In this document: positions 8,501 to 16,705 of the stretch, one piece after another
Layout of the letters: every line of letters begins with the position of its first letter
Numbering within the stretch: the stretch's first letter is position 1
Source: Paenibacillus sp. MMS20-IR301
Lineage (GTDB): Bacteria; Bacillota; Bacilli; Paenibacillales; Paenibacillaceae
NCBI RefSeq assembly: GCF_032302195.1
Contig: NZ_CP135275.1
Span: 2,914,001-2,978,000 of the forward strand
Direction of reading: 5' to 3'
Length of the DNA stretch: 64,000 bases
Notes under the pieces: model-generated
Seen by the model: only the letters and a program-made list of their open reading frames with translations
What the model was told of the DNA's origin: nothing
Databases searched by the model: none
Program-made: the position numbers and the translations under genes

Positions 8501-9919
8501 ATGAATGAAGAACGGCTGCCTGCCGCTTACACCGCTAATGTTACAGAAATGCTGGGGGATGCGGCAGACGCTTTTCTGGAGAGCTATGAGGCACGGCGGA
8601 CCCAGGGTCTGCGGTTCAACGGTTTAAAAAGCAATTCCGCATCCGGCAATACGGCTGTGAAGCAGGCAGTATCCCAGTTCAGCCTGACGCCGGTGCCGTG
8701 GTGCCCTGCAGGCTATTATTATGAAGAACCCGCCCGGCCGGGCCGCCATCCTTATCACACCGCCGGACTATATTATATTCAGGAACCCTCGGCAATGTCC
8801 GCAGCAGAGCTGCTTGGAGCGCTGCCCGGGGAGATTATTCTGGACCTTGCTGCAGCTCCAGGCGGCAAAACGACGCATATCGCCGCTGCAATGCAGGGGC
8901 AGGGACTGCTCGTCTCGAACGAAATTCATCCCGAACGGGCCAAGATACTGGCGGAAAATGTGGAACGTCTCGGCATCACCAACGCTCTCGTTACCTGCGG
9001 AACCCCGGGTGAACTTGCGAAGCGGTTCCCTGAGGTATTCGACCGGATTATGCTCGATGCCCCCTGCTCCGGTGAAGGCATGTTCCGCAAAGATCCGGAT
9101 GCCATCCGCGAATGGTCGCCGAAGCATGTGGAGATGTGTGCAGCAAGACAATGGGATATTCTGCAGGATGCCTACCTGATGCTGAAGCCCGGCGGCACGC
9201 TGGCCTATTCCACCTGTACCTTCAACCGCCGGGAAAATGAAGAGACGGTCGAACGGTTCGTACGCGCTTATGCCGATATGGAGCTTATTTTGACCAAACG
9301 TCTGTGGCCGCATTTAGAGAAAGGCGAGGGCCATTTCGTTGCTGTACTGCGCAAGGCTGACTCAGCTTCCGGGACTGGGGCGGGGGCAGATAACCGCCCA
9401 GCCCGGAACAGACGCGGTGAACGTGAGCGTGACCGGGGCAAATCCGGTCCGAGAACTGCCGCCTCCGTGCGGGGGGCCTTACAGCAGTTTACGGAGTGGG
9501 CGGCCGCCGAATTGCCTGGCTTTGCCGGCCGCGGCATTCCGCTGCTCTTCGGCGAATCGCTGTACCTGCTGCCCGAAGCCTTCAATGACCGTCTGCACAC
9601 CGGCATGCTGGACGGCCTTAAGGTGCCGCGGGCCGGACTGCATATTGCCCAGCTGAAGAAAAACCGGATTGAGCCTGCCCACGCTCTGGCGATGGCGCTT
9701 CAGCCGGACCAGGCTGTGCGCAGCTATGATCTGCCTGCAGGAGGACTGGAGATCCAGGCCTGGCTGCGCGGCGAGAGTCTGCCCGTTCCCCCCGGGCTGC
9801 ACGGATGGACACTGGTAACTGTAGACGGCCTGTCCGTGGGCTGGGGCAAAGCCAGCTCCGGCCAGCTGAAGAATCATCTGCCCAAAGGCCTGCGGATGAT
9901 GAAAGCCCATATTGACTGA
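8501..9919 (+). CDS. RsmF-type rRNA m5C methyltransferase (copy 1)
   Basis: A 472-aa SAM-dependent RNA cytosine-5 methyltransferase of the RsmF/YebU (NOL1/NOP2/Sun) family. The SAM-binding motif LDLAAAPGGKT is near residue 123. Motif IV DAPCSGEGMFRKD is near 185 and motif VI YSTCTF near 236; these supply the two conserved cysteines of the family. The C-terminal third contains the RsmF-specific domain and a PUA-like end. A basic low-complexity linker (about residues 288-320) separates them. A paralogue with the same motifs lies at 12418-13953 in opposite orientation. Target base not determined. Confidence 0.9.
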   Translation: MNEERLPAAYTANVTEMLGDAADAFLESYEARRTQGLRFNGLKSNSASGNTAVKQAVSQFSLTPVPWCPAGYYYEEPARPGRHPYHTAGLYYIQEPSAMSAAELLGALPGEIILDLAAAPGGKTTHIAAAMQGQGLLVSNEIHPERAKILAENVERLGITNALVTCGTPGELAKRFPEVFDRIMLDAPCSGEGMFRKDPDAIREWSPKHVEMCAARQWDILQDAYLMLKPGGTLAYSTCTFNRRENEETVERFVRAYADMELILTKRLWPHLEKGEGHFVAVLRKADSASGTGAGADNRPARNRRGERERDRGKSGPRTAASVRGALQQFTEWAAAELPGFAGRGIPLLFGESLYLLPEAFNDRLHTGMLDGLKVPRAGLHIAQLKKNRIEPAHALAMALQPDQAVRSYDLPAGGLEIQAWLRGESLPVPPGLHGWTLVTVDGLSVGWGKASSGQLKNHLPKGLRMMKAHID

Positions 9920-10040
9920 GCTTAGGCTGCTGACCAGTTCGCGTTGCCTCCCGAGGCATATGATGTCATTATCCCAGGAAGGCCCGCGGCAGGTGAAGCG
10001 CGGCTTGGGGCACAGACATGAACCAAGGGAGGAATCAGAC

Positions 10041-10133
10041 ATGGGTGCAGTTGTTCCAGGCTACACATCGACCGGTGCGATATTGGTGCTCTTCATATTG
10101 CTCGTTATCATTTCCCGTTCGTTGTTTGTCTAA
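10041..10133 (+). CDS. YjcZ-like sporulation peptide (copy 1), 30 aa
   Basis: A 30-residue peptide beginning MGAVVPGYTSTG, followed by a hydrophobic helix ILVLFILLVII and a basic end SRSLFV. It has a strong SD (AAGGGAGG) seven to eight bases before ATG and a terminator just after the stop codon. The pattern of a short glycine-rich head plus a single membrane helix matches the YjcZ family of small sporulation proteins. A near-identical core, TSTG-ILVLFILLVII-R, recurs in the 31-residue gene at 33218-33313. A CATANNNT-like sporulation sigma -10 element is present at 9957-9964, but its -35 is unclear. Confidence 0.8.
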   Translation: MGAVVPGYTSTGAILVLFILLVIISRSLFV

Positions 10134-10165
10134 TTCCGCTTAAGGCTGAATCACGCACGAACATC

Positions 10166-10210
10166 AAGCAGTCCTGCCGCTTCTTCAGGAGCGGCAAGGC
10201 TGCTTTTTTG
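10166..10210 (+). terminator. intrinsic terminator
   Basis: The inverted repeat AAGCAG..TGCCGCT / AGCGGCA..CTGCTT is followed by a T-run, about 30 bp after the small peptide gene at 10041-10133. Confidence 0.85.
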
Positions 10211-10235
10211 CTGTAGTCCACAGCTTCCCTAACAC

Positions 10236-10280
10236 AAAAAAGCATAACCCGGAGCCGCCCGGCCCAGAATTATGCTTTTT
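10236..10280. terminator. bidirectional hairpin with A and T tracts
   Basis: AAAAAGCATAA and TTATGCTTTTT flank a GC-rich loop of about 20 nt. It can terminate in either direction. No gene ends within 300 bp on the minus side, so it may end transcripts reading through from the HAD gene. Confidence 0.65.
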
Positions 10281-10439
10281 AATCTCTATACTGCTCTCTG
10301 TATCGTTCTCTCTATTGCGCTCTATGCTGCTCTCTACATAACCCTTTCTCTATTGCCGCTCGCTGGCGGCGCGCTCTTCGCTTTAATGGGATGCTGCAGA
10401 AGCATAATACTTACGGAGAAGCTCCTCCGCCGGTTACAG

Positions 10440-10632
10440 CAGTTGGATAAAGTACACTTAATCATTCCAGCTTTGCTAATTTGCCGACAGTAAGTGGATT
10501 TTTGTCATTTAATTCAGCCCATTCACCGGAAACTCGGTCAATATATCCGAATTAAATGCCTTTTTTCCAATTAATATCCCAAATCTGGAATTCCAAGCAA
10601 ATTTAAGTGCTGTTTTTCCACCTAACTCTTCA
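10440..10632. repeat. array of four imperfect palindromic units (locus 1)
   Basis: Four degenerate units begin near 10441, 10491, 10549 and 10600 (periods about 50, 58 and 51). Each carries an AAGTG(G) or AAATG arm and a (T)CCAC-type or TGTCATTTAATT arm. The same kind of array, with four units and similar spacing, occurs at 50581-50775. Around it, 10281-10440 holds a CTCTAT-rich simple stretch, and 10633-10700 shows nothing. Confidence 0.6.
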
Positions 10633-10701
10633 CCAGACCCTCTTAACCAGACAGTACTCATCAGACATTCCCGCCGCACATGGGCAATCTCTGGCCCCGT
10701 C

Positions 10702-11502
10702 TTAAGACAGACAGTATTTCACCAGCGCATCGCGTACGCCATGCTCATTATTGCTGCCGGTGATGGCATTGGCTGCCGCTTTGACCTCAACCGGCGAGTT
10801 ATCCACTGCAATGCCCATTCCAGCATACGTCAGCATCGAAATATCATTATAATAATTGCCAATGGAGAGCACCTGCTCCTGCGCAATGCCCAAATCTTCC
10901 GCCAGTTTCTTAAGTGCATTGCCCTTGGAGGCTTCAGGATGCATGAAGTCCACGAAGAATTCTCCGCTGCGCAGAATGTTGTACTGTCCGCCCCAGGCAG
11001 CCCATTCGCGCTGCGCCTCATCCAGAATATCAGACTGGGTAAATACGGTAAATTTCACGATCGGTTCGCGGAAGTCCTCCCACGCCGGCAGTGAGGCAGG
11101 CATAATCCGGAAATGCTCATACATAAAGGTAGCTTCCTTGGTCAGGTTCTCCACATTATCGGCATACATATCAAACGCAGTATTGACGTCAAAATGAATG
11201 TTATGCTTCCGGCAATACGCGATATACGGGTCAAGCCCACGGGCATCCATGCCGTATTGGTGCAGCACCTTGCGGTCCTCTACTGCTACAGTTGCCGCTC
11301 CATTATGGCTGAGCACATACCCCGATAAGCCCAGCTCTTCCATGAACGGAATCGAGTTCTGCGGACTGCGTCCGGTACAGAGTACGATCTGCCCGCCCTG
11401 GCGGGTAACCTCGGCAATAGCCTCTTTATTCTCCGTGCTTAACTGATGATCGTCGTTCAGCAGTGTTCCATCCACATCCAGCGCGATTAATTTATATCTC
11501 AT
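10702..11502 (-). CDS. Cof-type HAD-IIB hydrolase
   Basis: A 266-aa phosphatase of the haloacid dehalogenase superfamily, subfamily IIB (Cof/YwpJ type), acting on small phosphorylated metabolites in the cytosol. Motif I is DVDGTLL at residues 8-14, with the nucleophile Asp. Motif II is LCTGR. The last metal site reads SIGNYYNDISML, with GN in place of the more usual GD. The ATG at 11502 follows GAAGGATGG and gives the standard MRYKLIALDVDGT start, so I prefer it to a TTG 36 bases upstream. It follows the pseudouridine synthase gene with a 150-bp gap. Confidence 0.88.
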   Translation of the reverse strand: MRYKLIALDVDGTLLNDDHQLSTENKEAIAEVTRQGGQIVLCTGRSPQNSIPFMEELGLSGYVLSHNGAATVAVEDRKVLHQYGMDARGLDPYIAYCRKHNIHFDVNTAFDMYADNVENLTKEATFMYEHFRIMPASLPAWEDFREPIVKFTVFTQSDILDEAQREWAAWGGQYNILRSGEFFVDFMHPEASKGNALKKLAEDLGIAQEQVLSIGNYYNDISMLTYAGMGIAVDNSPVEVKAAANAITGSNNEHGVRDALVKYCLS

Positions 11503-11652
11503 ACCCCACCATCCTTCTCTGTCTGTATACTGAAGCAACCTAATTTACAGCTTACCTGAAACCCGTCAACTAAGCCCCAGCTTATATCACTGACTATGTA
11601 AATCCTGGCCTCAATAGGCTCTCCCTTATCCGGAAGCAGCCCTGCTCTGCGT

Positions 11653-12414
11653 TTATGCCTCCGGCCCTCCACGCCGCAGCAGCTCCAGCTCCTCAGATGA
11701 CAGTTCCCGGCAGGCGCCCAATGGCAGGCTCTCATCCAGCTTCAGCTCACCCATGGCCACCCTTTTCAGGAATACTACCTTTTTCCCTACAGAGATGAAC
11801 ATCCGTTTCACTTGATGAAATTTACCTTCCGTAATCGTCAGCGAGATATAGGACAGAATCCGGCTGCCCCGTTCCCTGTTCAGAATGCTTAAGTCTGCCG
11901 GCAGCGTCACATACCCATCCTCCAGCTCCACTCCTGCGGCAAAAGCAGCCACATCCGCCGCATCGACCTCCCCTTCGACGGTTGCCTCGTAGGTCTTCGG
12001 GACATGCTTGCGCGGAGACAGGAGATCATGGGCCAGCTTGCCGTCATTGGTGAGCAGCAGCAGTCCTACCGTATCCTTGTCCAGTCTTCCGACCGGAAAC
12101 GGCTCGAATTGCGCATGCTCAGCTTTCAGCAGATCCAGCACCGTCCGGTCACGCTTGTCCTCGGTGGCCGACAGGACCCCAGCCGGCTTATTCATCATCA
12201 GATAGATGAATTCCTTGTAGACTACCGGCTCACCGCCTACTTCGATCCGGTCCTGTCCAGGGTCGACATGAAAGCCGCTGTCCTTGACCACTGCCCCGTT
12301 CACCGTGATCAGACCCTGCTTGGCCTGCTTGCGGATGTCGCTGCGTGAGCCGGTCCCCATATGCGACAGCACTTTATCAATCCGCTGCTTCTTGCCTGAA
12401 TTTCCTTTACTCAT
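11653..12414 (-). CDS. RsuA-family rRNA pseudouridine synthase
   Basis: A 253-aa enzyme isomerising uridine to pseudouridine in rRNA. An N-terminal S4 RNA-binding domain (about residues 10-60) precedes the catalytic domain with the family motif GRLDKDT at 109-115 (catalytic Asp112). Length and the small-subunit-type arrangement place it with RsuA/YtzG (16S U516), although RluB-type activity on 23S rRNA cannot be excluded. It starts four bases after the stop of the RsmF-type gene, so two rRNA-modification enzymes share one transcript. Confidence 0.9.
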   Translation of the reverse strand: MSKGNSGKKQRIDKVLSHMGTGSRSDIRKQAKQGLITVNGAVVKDSGFHVDPGQDRIEVGGEPVVYKEFIYLMMNKPAGVLSATEDKRDRTVLDLLKAEHAQFEPFPVGRLDKDTVGLLLLTNDGKLAHDLLSPRKHVPKTYEATVEGEVDAADVAAFAAGVELEDGYVTLPADLSILNRERGSRILSYISLTITEGKFHQVKRMFISVGKKVVFLKRVAMGELKLDESLPLGACRELSSEELELLRRGGPEA

Positions 12415-12417
12415 TGC

Positions 12418-13953
12418 TTAAGTCCACCTCCAGCCTGCAGGATATTCGTTCTTCAGCATGCCATCCTGCCACTTCCCCCAGCCTGCACTGAAGCCGTCAA
12501 TGCAGACCAGCGTGTAACCTTTGGACGCATGTCCATCTTTCACTTTCAACCGGTCTGCCGGGATCAATAAAGTCTCACCCTTCAGATAAGACACCGCTTC
12601 TCCGCTTGTACCGGACAGCGATACGCTCCGGCTGCATTCTTCAGGATGCAGCGCTGTAGCCAGCGGATGGCCGGGAATGAATCTGCCGCTCTTGATTTGT
12701 CCGGCGTACCAGCCTGGCCGAATCGTCTTCAGCCCGTCCAGCGCTTCACGCGGCAGTGGTGAGAGATACAGATGATCCCCGAACCATACCGGATAACCTG
12801 GCGGCAATGTTCCAAGCAGCTCCCCGATAAAGTCTGTATACGCTGCGAACGCTGCCCCTTCGCCTGTTCCCTGGTGCTGCCGTCCGCCCCGCTCTCCGCC
12901 AGTCTTACCCGCACTGCTGCGGCCGCCCTTACCGCTTCGCCCGCTTTCGCCCTTACCGGCCGGTGCTTTGGCAGGGGAAGCTTCTCTGGCCCCTCGGGCA
13001 CGCGGAGCTGCTGCGAGGGCCTGTTCTCTTCCGCTGTCTACCTCTGCGGCTATATTCAGGCTTCCGTCATGCCGCAGCACCGCCATGAAATGCCCTTCGC
13101 CTTTAACCTTATGCGGCCACAGCCGCGCGGCACCGGGCAAGGGGCCTAATCCCGCAGTAAATGAACCAGTTCCGGGGACAGGAACCAGCGAGTACTGCGG
13201 ATATGCAGACAGAAATTCCGCAATCATCTCCTCATTCTCTTCCAGCGCGAAGGTACAGGTTGAATAGACCATCGTTCCGCCCGGCTGCAGCGCTGCCGCT
13301 GCGGATCTCAGAATCTCCCGCTGCATCTCCGCATATTTGGCCGGTGTTCCCGGCTCCCACTGCTTCACCATATCTTCGTCCTTACGGAACATGCCTTCAC
13401 CCGAACACGGCGCATCAATCAGAATCCGGTTGAAGAATCCCGGGAAGGCTGCAGCGATCCGCTCCGGACTCTCATTCAGCACAATTCCGTTACGGACACC
13501 ATAGAGCTCAAGATTCTTGGCCAGCGCCTTGGTCCGCTCCGGGTGCAGATCATTGCTGATCAACAGGCCCTCACCCTGCAGCTTGGCTGCAATCTGTGTA
13601 GACTTGCCGCCCGGTGCAGCGCACAGATCCAGCACACGGTGTCCCGGCTGTACATCCAGCAGCTCGACCGGAGCCATTGCACTCGGCTCCTGGATATAAT
13701 AGAGCCCGGCATGATAATACGGATGCTTGCCGGGTCTCTCCCCCACTTCCGTATAGAAGCCGGACGGGCACCAGGGAATAGGCTCAAGCACAAAGGGCGA
13801 GCGCTCCCGCAGCTCATCCACTGATATCTTCAGCGTATTGACGCGGATTCCCCCGTAAGGTGCTTGATTATAGGTATCAACATAAGCTTCATACTCATTT
13901 CCCAGCAATGCCTTCATGCGTTCCATGAAAGTTCCGGGCAGTTGTGCTGCCAT
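12418..13953 (-). CDS. RsmF-type rRNA m5C methyltransferase (copy 2)
   Basis: A 511-aa paralogue of the gene at 8501-9919, with the same architecture. The SAM site LDLCAAPGGKST is followed by motif IV DAPCSGEGMFRKD (near residue 182), motif VI STCTF (near 228) and an RsmF C-terminal domain. A basic low-complexity linker of about 70 residues, rich in Gly, Arg, Lys and Ala, separates the two halves and is longer than in copy 1. The ATG at 13953 has AGGAGG eight bases upstream; the longer frame from 13992 is unlikely because it would cross the leader hairpin. It is upstream of the pseudouridine synthase in one operon. Confidence 0.9.
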   Translation of the reverse strand: MAAQLPGTFMERMKALLGNEYEAYVDTYNQAPYGGIRVNTLKISVDELRERSPFVLEPIPWCPSGFYTEVGERPGKHPYYHAGLYYIQEPSAMAPVELLDVQPGHRVLDLCAAPGGKSTQIAAKLQGEGLLISNDLHPERTKALAKNLELYGVRNGIVLNESPERIAAAFPGFFNRILIDAPCSGEGMFRKDEDMVKQWEPGTPAKYAEMQREILRSAAAALQPGGTMVYSTCTFALEENEEMIAEFLSAYPQYSLVPVPGTGSFTAGLGPLPGAARLWPHKVKGEGHFMAVLRHDGSLNIAAEVDSGREQALAAAPRARGAREASPAKAPAGKGESGRSGKGGRSSAGKTGGERGGRQHQGTGEGAAFAAYTDFIGELLGTLPPGYPVWFGDHLYLSPLPREALDGLKTIRPGWYAGQIKSGRFIPGHPLATALHPEECSRSVSLSGTSGEAVSYLKGETLLIPADRLKVKDGHASKGYTLVCIDGFSAGWGKWQDGMLKNEYPAGWRWT

Positions 13954-13980
13954 GATGTCTTCCTCCTGCTCAATAACAAA

Positions 13981-14040
13981 ATAACCCCACAAAGTGGGGC
14001 TTTCGCGCTGATGATTACTCAGGTACTTTGCGGGGGCCCC
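13981..14040 (-). promoter_or_regulatory. leader terminator with competing pairing arm before rsmF copy 2
   Basis: On the minus strand a CCCCAC-TTT-GTGGGG hairpin (13985-13999) followed by TTATTTTG sits about 30 nt upstream of the start codon at 13953. Upstream, CCCCGCAAAGT (14025-14035) is complementary to its 3' arm ACTTTGTGGGG with a single G-U pair, allowing an alternative fold that would open the terminator. A GGGGCCCC palindrome (14033-14040) adjoins it. It may instead simply end transcripts of the upstream DUF309 gene. No named riboswitch class is recognised. Confidence 0.55.
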
Positions 14041-14111
14041 GAAACATGTAAACTCTTGTCTTTCTTCCCCAATTTGAAATCACTATTATATATCCGGCTC
14101 ACGGCCAGTAT

Positions 14112-14573
14112 TCATTCATTCTGATTGCGCTTAGCCCGCTCCGGCCGCTGCGGTCCGCGGCGCTGGGGAAGCTGCGGCGCAATAGACCCTGAAGCTGCTC
14201 TGACTGCCTCTTCCAGCACCGGGTCCACTAGCCGGATCGTCAGATCATAATAGGTGAAGGGATGCCCGTGATATTGCTCAAGCCGGTCAGCATACTCTCC
14301 CGCTGCCCGGGCCAGCCCCTCCAGATCAATCCCCAGTGTAACCGGCGGGTAGCCGCGCAGCACCTCACTTGACTGCTTCAGCATAATCAGAGCACCGCGC
14401 ACATTGCCGTTCCGGAAATGATACAAGCCTACGGCTACCTGCAGCAATGCTTTGTATAGCGGGTCACGCTGCTGCTCCAGCCATAATTCCTCAAGCACTT
14501 CATGACATTCGAAATAATCCCTGTCCCGGTTAAAGTAAATGAGATAGGCCAGATACAGCGGCTCAAAGGCCAT
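14112..14573 (-). CDS. DUF309 domain protein
   Basis: A 153-aa cytosolic all-helical protein with the DUF309 hallmark FNRDRDYFECHEVLEELW near residues 14-31, followed by a helical repeat that resembles TPR packing. The biochemical role is unknown; the conserved H and E residues suggest a ligand or metal pocket. The ATG at 14573 lies inside the last codons of relQ and overlaps that gene by 11 bp, indicating translational coupling. A Gln/Arg-rich tail ends the protein. Confidence 0.85.
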   Translation of the reverse strand: MAFEPLYLAYLIYFNRDRDYFECHEVLEELWLEQQRDPLYKALLQVAVGLYHFRNGNVRGALIMLKQSSEVLRGYPPVTLGIDLEGLARAAGEYADRLEQYHGHPFTYYDLTIRLVDPVLEEAVRAASGSIAPQLPQRRGPQRPERAKRNQNE

Positions 14574-15375
14574 CCGGCTGACTGCCCTTCTTGGCATTGC
14601 CGAGCAGCTCCCGCACATGATCCAACAGTTCCTTCATCGCATCCATATCCTGTGCCTGCCAGATGGCATTGAACCGCTCCTGGCTCTCAATTGCCTCATT
14701 CACAAGGTGATAGAAGTACAACTGGTGGATAGCCTTCAGCAGTTGAGTTGTCATATTTGAATTCTCCTCGAAGGTCTTCTGGGCTTCCAGAATCTCTTCG
14801 CGGATGCTGGACATCTCGCTGTCGAGGATCGAGGCTGCTTCCGCTGCCGTCTTGAGGCGTACCCGCATTTCATCCGGGAGACTCTCGCGGTATTTATAAT
14901 TCAGCGAATGCTCGATGGTTGCCCAGAAGTTCATCGCCAGTGTGCGGATCTGAATCTCGGCAAGTACAATCTTTTGTCCGAGCGCCGTCTGCACCGGATA
15001 TCTGATGATCATATGGAAGCTGCGGTAGCCGCTTTCCTTATAGTTGGTGATATAATCCTTCTCATATAACACTTCAAGGTCCTTGCGGGCACGGATATAT
15101 TCCGCCACTCTGCGGATATCCTCGACGAACTGGCACATGATGCGAATGCCGGCGATATCCTCAATGCCCGTTTCCAGATCCTCCATTTTTACGTTTAACC
15201 GCTTGGCCTTTTCGAGTATGCTCGACAGCCGCTTCACGCGTCCCGTTACGAACTCGATCGGGGTATATTCTTCCCTCTTCTTAAGTTCCGAGCGCATTGT
15301 CTTAAATTTAACCTTCAATTCCTCCACAGTCTGTTCATATGGAAGTAAAAAAGTTCCCCAGTCCCTGACGTCCAT
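14563..15375 (-). CDS. relQ: small alarmone synthetase RelQ
   Basis: A 270-aa single-domain (p)ppGpp synthetase transferring pyrophosphate from ATP to GDP or GTP. It closely follows Bacillus RelQ/YjbM (SasB): PIEFVTGRVK, DIAGIRIMCQFVEDI, KESGYRSFHMI and the substrate-binding AEIQIRTLAMNFWATIEHSL are all present. There is no hydrolase, TGS or ACT domain. It is about 60 residues longer than the 211-aa Bacillus protein owing to a C-terminal helical extension. I chose the ATG at 15375 (AGGAGG eight bases upstream) over 15399. It sits between pyrD and the DUF309 gene. Confidence 0.92.
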   Translation of the reverse strand: MDVRDWGTFLLPYEQTVEELKVKFKTMRSELKKREEYTPIEFVTGRVKRLSSILEKAKRLNVKMEDLETGIEDIAGIRIMCQFVEDIRRVAEYIRARKDLEVLYEKDYITNYKESGYRSFHMIIRYPVQTALGQKIVLAEIQIRTLAMNFWATIEHSLNYKYRESLPDEMRVRLKTAAEAASILDSEMSSIREEILEAQKTFEENSNMTTQLLKAIHQLYFYHLVNEAIESQERFNAIWQAQDMDAMKELLDHVRELLGNAKKGSQPDGL

Positions 15376-15402
15376 CGCCTTGTCCTCCTGTCCATTCATC
15401 CT

Positions 15403-16497
15403 TCAGTGATGATCAGCGCCCACCGCTTCTAGGATATGACGGAAACCGTCCCGCCGCAGCAGCTGCCGCAAACCGGCATGCACTTTGCGGTTTACCTCCG
15501 GCCCTTCATAGATGAGTGCTGTATAAATTTCGACCAGGCTTGCGCCTGCCCGGATTTTGTCGTATGCATCGCGAGCGGTAAAAATCCCGCCAGACCCGAT
15601 AATCGGCAGCTTGCCGCCGGTCTGGCTGTAGATCCTGCGGATAATCTCCGTAGAGCGGTCGCGCAGCGGCTGGCCGCTGAGTCCTCCCGTTTCCCCCGCT
15701 TTATCACTCTTCAGCCCTTCACGGACCAGCGTTGTATTCGTGGCAATCACACCGTCCATCCCAGCTTCCGATATCGTATGTACCATATATTCCAGCTCAG
15801 CGTCGCTGACATCGGGAGCAATCTTTACCAGCAGCCCTTTGGCATTACCCGTCTTCTCCCGCTGCAGCCTCATCTCCTCGTTGACCTGGCTCAGCAGGTG
15901 CGAGAGCTCGCTGCCATGCTGGAGACTCCGCAGATCCGGAGTATTCGGCGAGCTGATATTGACCACAAAAAAATCACCGTACGGATATAGCGTACGGATA
16001 CACTGGCGGTAATCCTCATGCGCGAGCTCGTTCGGGGTGGTCTTGTTCTTGCCGATATTGACGGCTACCGGAATCCGGCGCTTCTTCAGCGCATTCAGAC
16101 GTGCAGCCATCGCTTCAGCGCCTTCATTATTGAAGCCCATCCGGTTGATGAGCGCCTTGTCAGGCAACAGCCTGAACAGCCGCGGGCTGTCATTGCCCGG
16201 CTGTCCCAGCGGCGTCACCGTGCCTACTTCCATGAATCCAAAGCCTATGGAAGAGAATCCGCCGATGGCTTCCGCATTTTTATCCAGCCCGGCTGCCAAG
16301 CCTACCGGAGTGGGGAAATGTACACCAAACAGGTCAACCGCAAGATCGCCTGTCTCCGGAACACCGTACATGAGGCGCATTGCCGCACTTCCGCCCGGAA
16401 CCAGATCCGCCTTATTCAGTCCGCCTATGACGAGATGATGCGCCTTCTCGGGGTCCATTTTAAAGAAAATTGGTTTACCAAAATGTCGATACAGCAC
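15403..16497 (-). CDS. pyrD: dihydroorotate dehydrogenase (quinone), class 2
   Basis: A 364-aa FMN enzyme oxidising dihydroorotate to orotate and passing electrons to the membrane quinone pool. The N-terminal helical extension (first 40 residues), the GLAAGLDKNAE motif and NISSPNTPDLR with the catalytic Ser of class 2 enzymes identify it. This differs from the NAD-linked class 1B enzyme found in the Bacillus pyr operon. The start codon is GTG, with AAAGGAG eight bases upstream. It is first in a pyrD-relQ-DUF309 operon, and no other pyr gene is nearby. Confidence 0.95.
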   Translation of the reverse strand: MLYRHFGKPIFFKMDPEKAHHLVIGGLNKADLVPGGSAAMRLMYGVPETGDLAVDLFGVHFPTPVGLAAGLDKNAEAIGGFSSIGFGFMEVGTVTPLGQPGNDSPRLFRLLPDKALINRMGFNNEGAEAMAARLNALKKRRIPVAVNIGKNKTTPNELAHEDYRQCIRTLYPYGDFFVVNISSPNTPDLRSLQHGSELSHLLSQVNEEMRLQREKTGNAKGLLVKIAPDVSDAELEYMVHTISEAGMDGVIATNTTLVREGLKSDKAGETGGLSGQPLRDRSTEIIRRIYSQTGGKLPIIGSGGIFTARDAYDKIRAGASLVEIYTALIYEGPEVNRKVHAGLRQLLRRDGFRHILEAVGADHH

Positions 16498-16705
16498 CGT
16501 TCTCGCTCCTTTAAGGGAACCTTAATACCTACTGCGACTCCCGTATCTATATGTCTCTTCTTAATTTTAGCCGTTTCCGGGACAAAAGAAAAGTTTTTTG
16601 CCGGGCAGTTTGTTCGCAGCCTGTCCGCAGAGTATAGTAATTTTCCTGCAAACGCATTACAATGTAAGGGTAATCACAGATAAAGAGAGAAAGAAGGATG
16701 ACGAT

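Noticed and set aside
9933..9964. GCCTC-CC-GAGGC hairpin after rsmF copy 1
   Set aside because: Short stem without a T-run; not supported as a terminator.
10272..10493. 73-codon hydrophobic frame
   Set aside because: It begins inside a terminator hairpin, lacks an SD, and its hydrophobicity comes from a CTCTAT-rich simple sequence.
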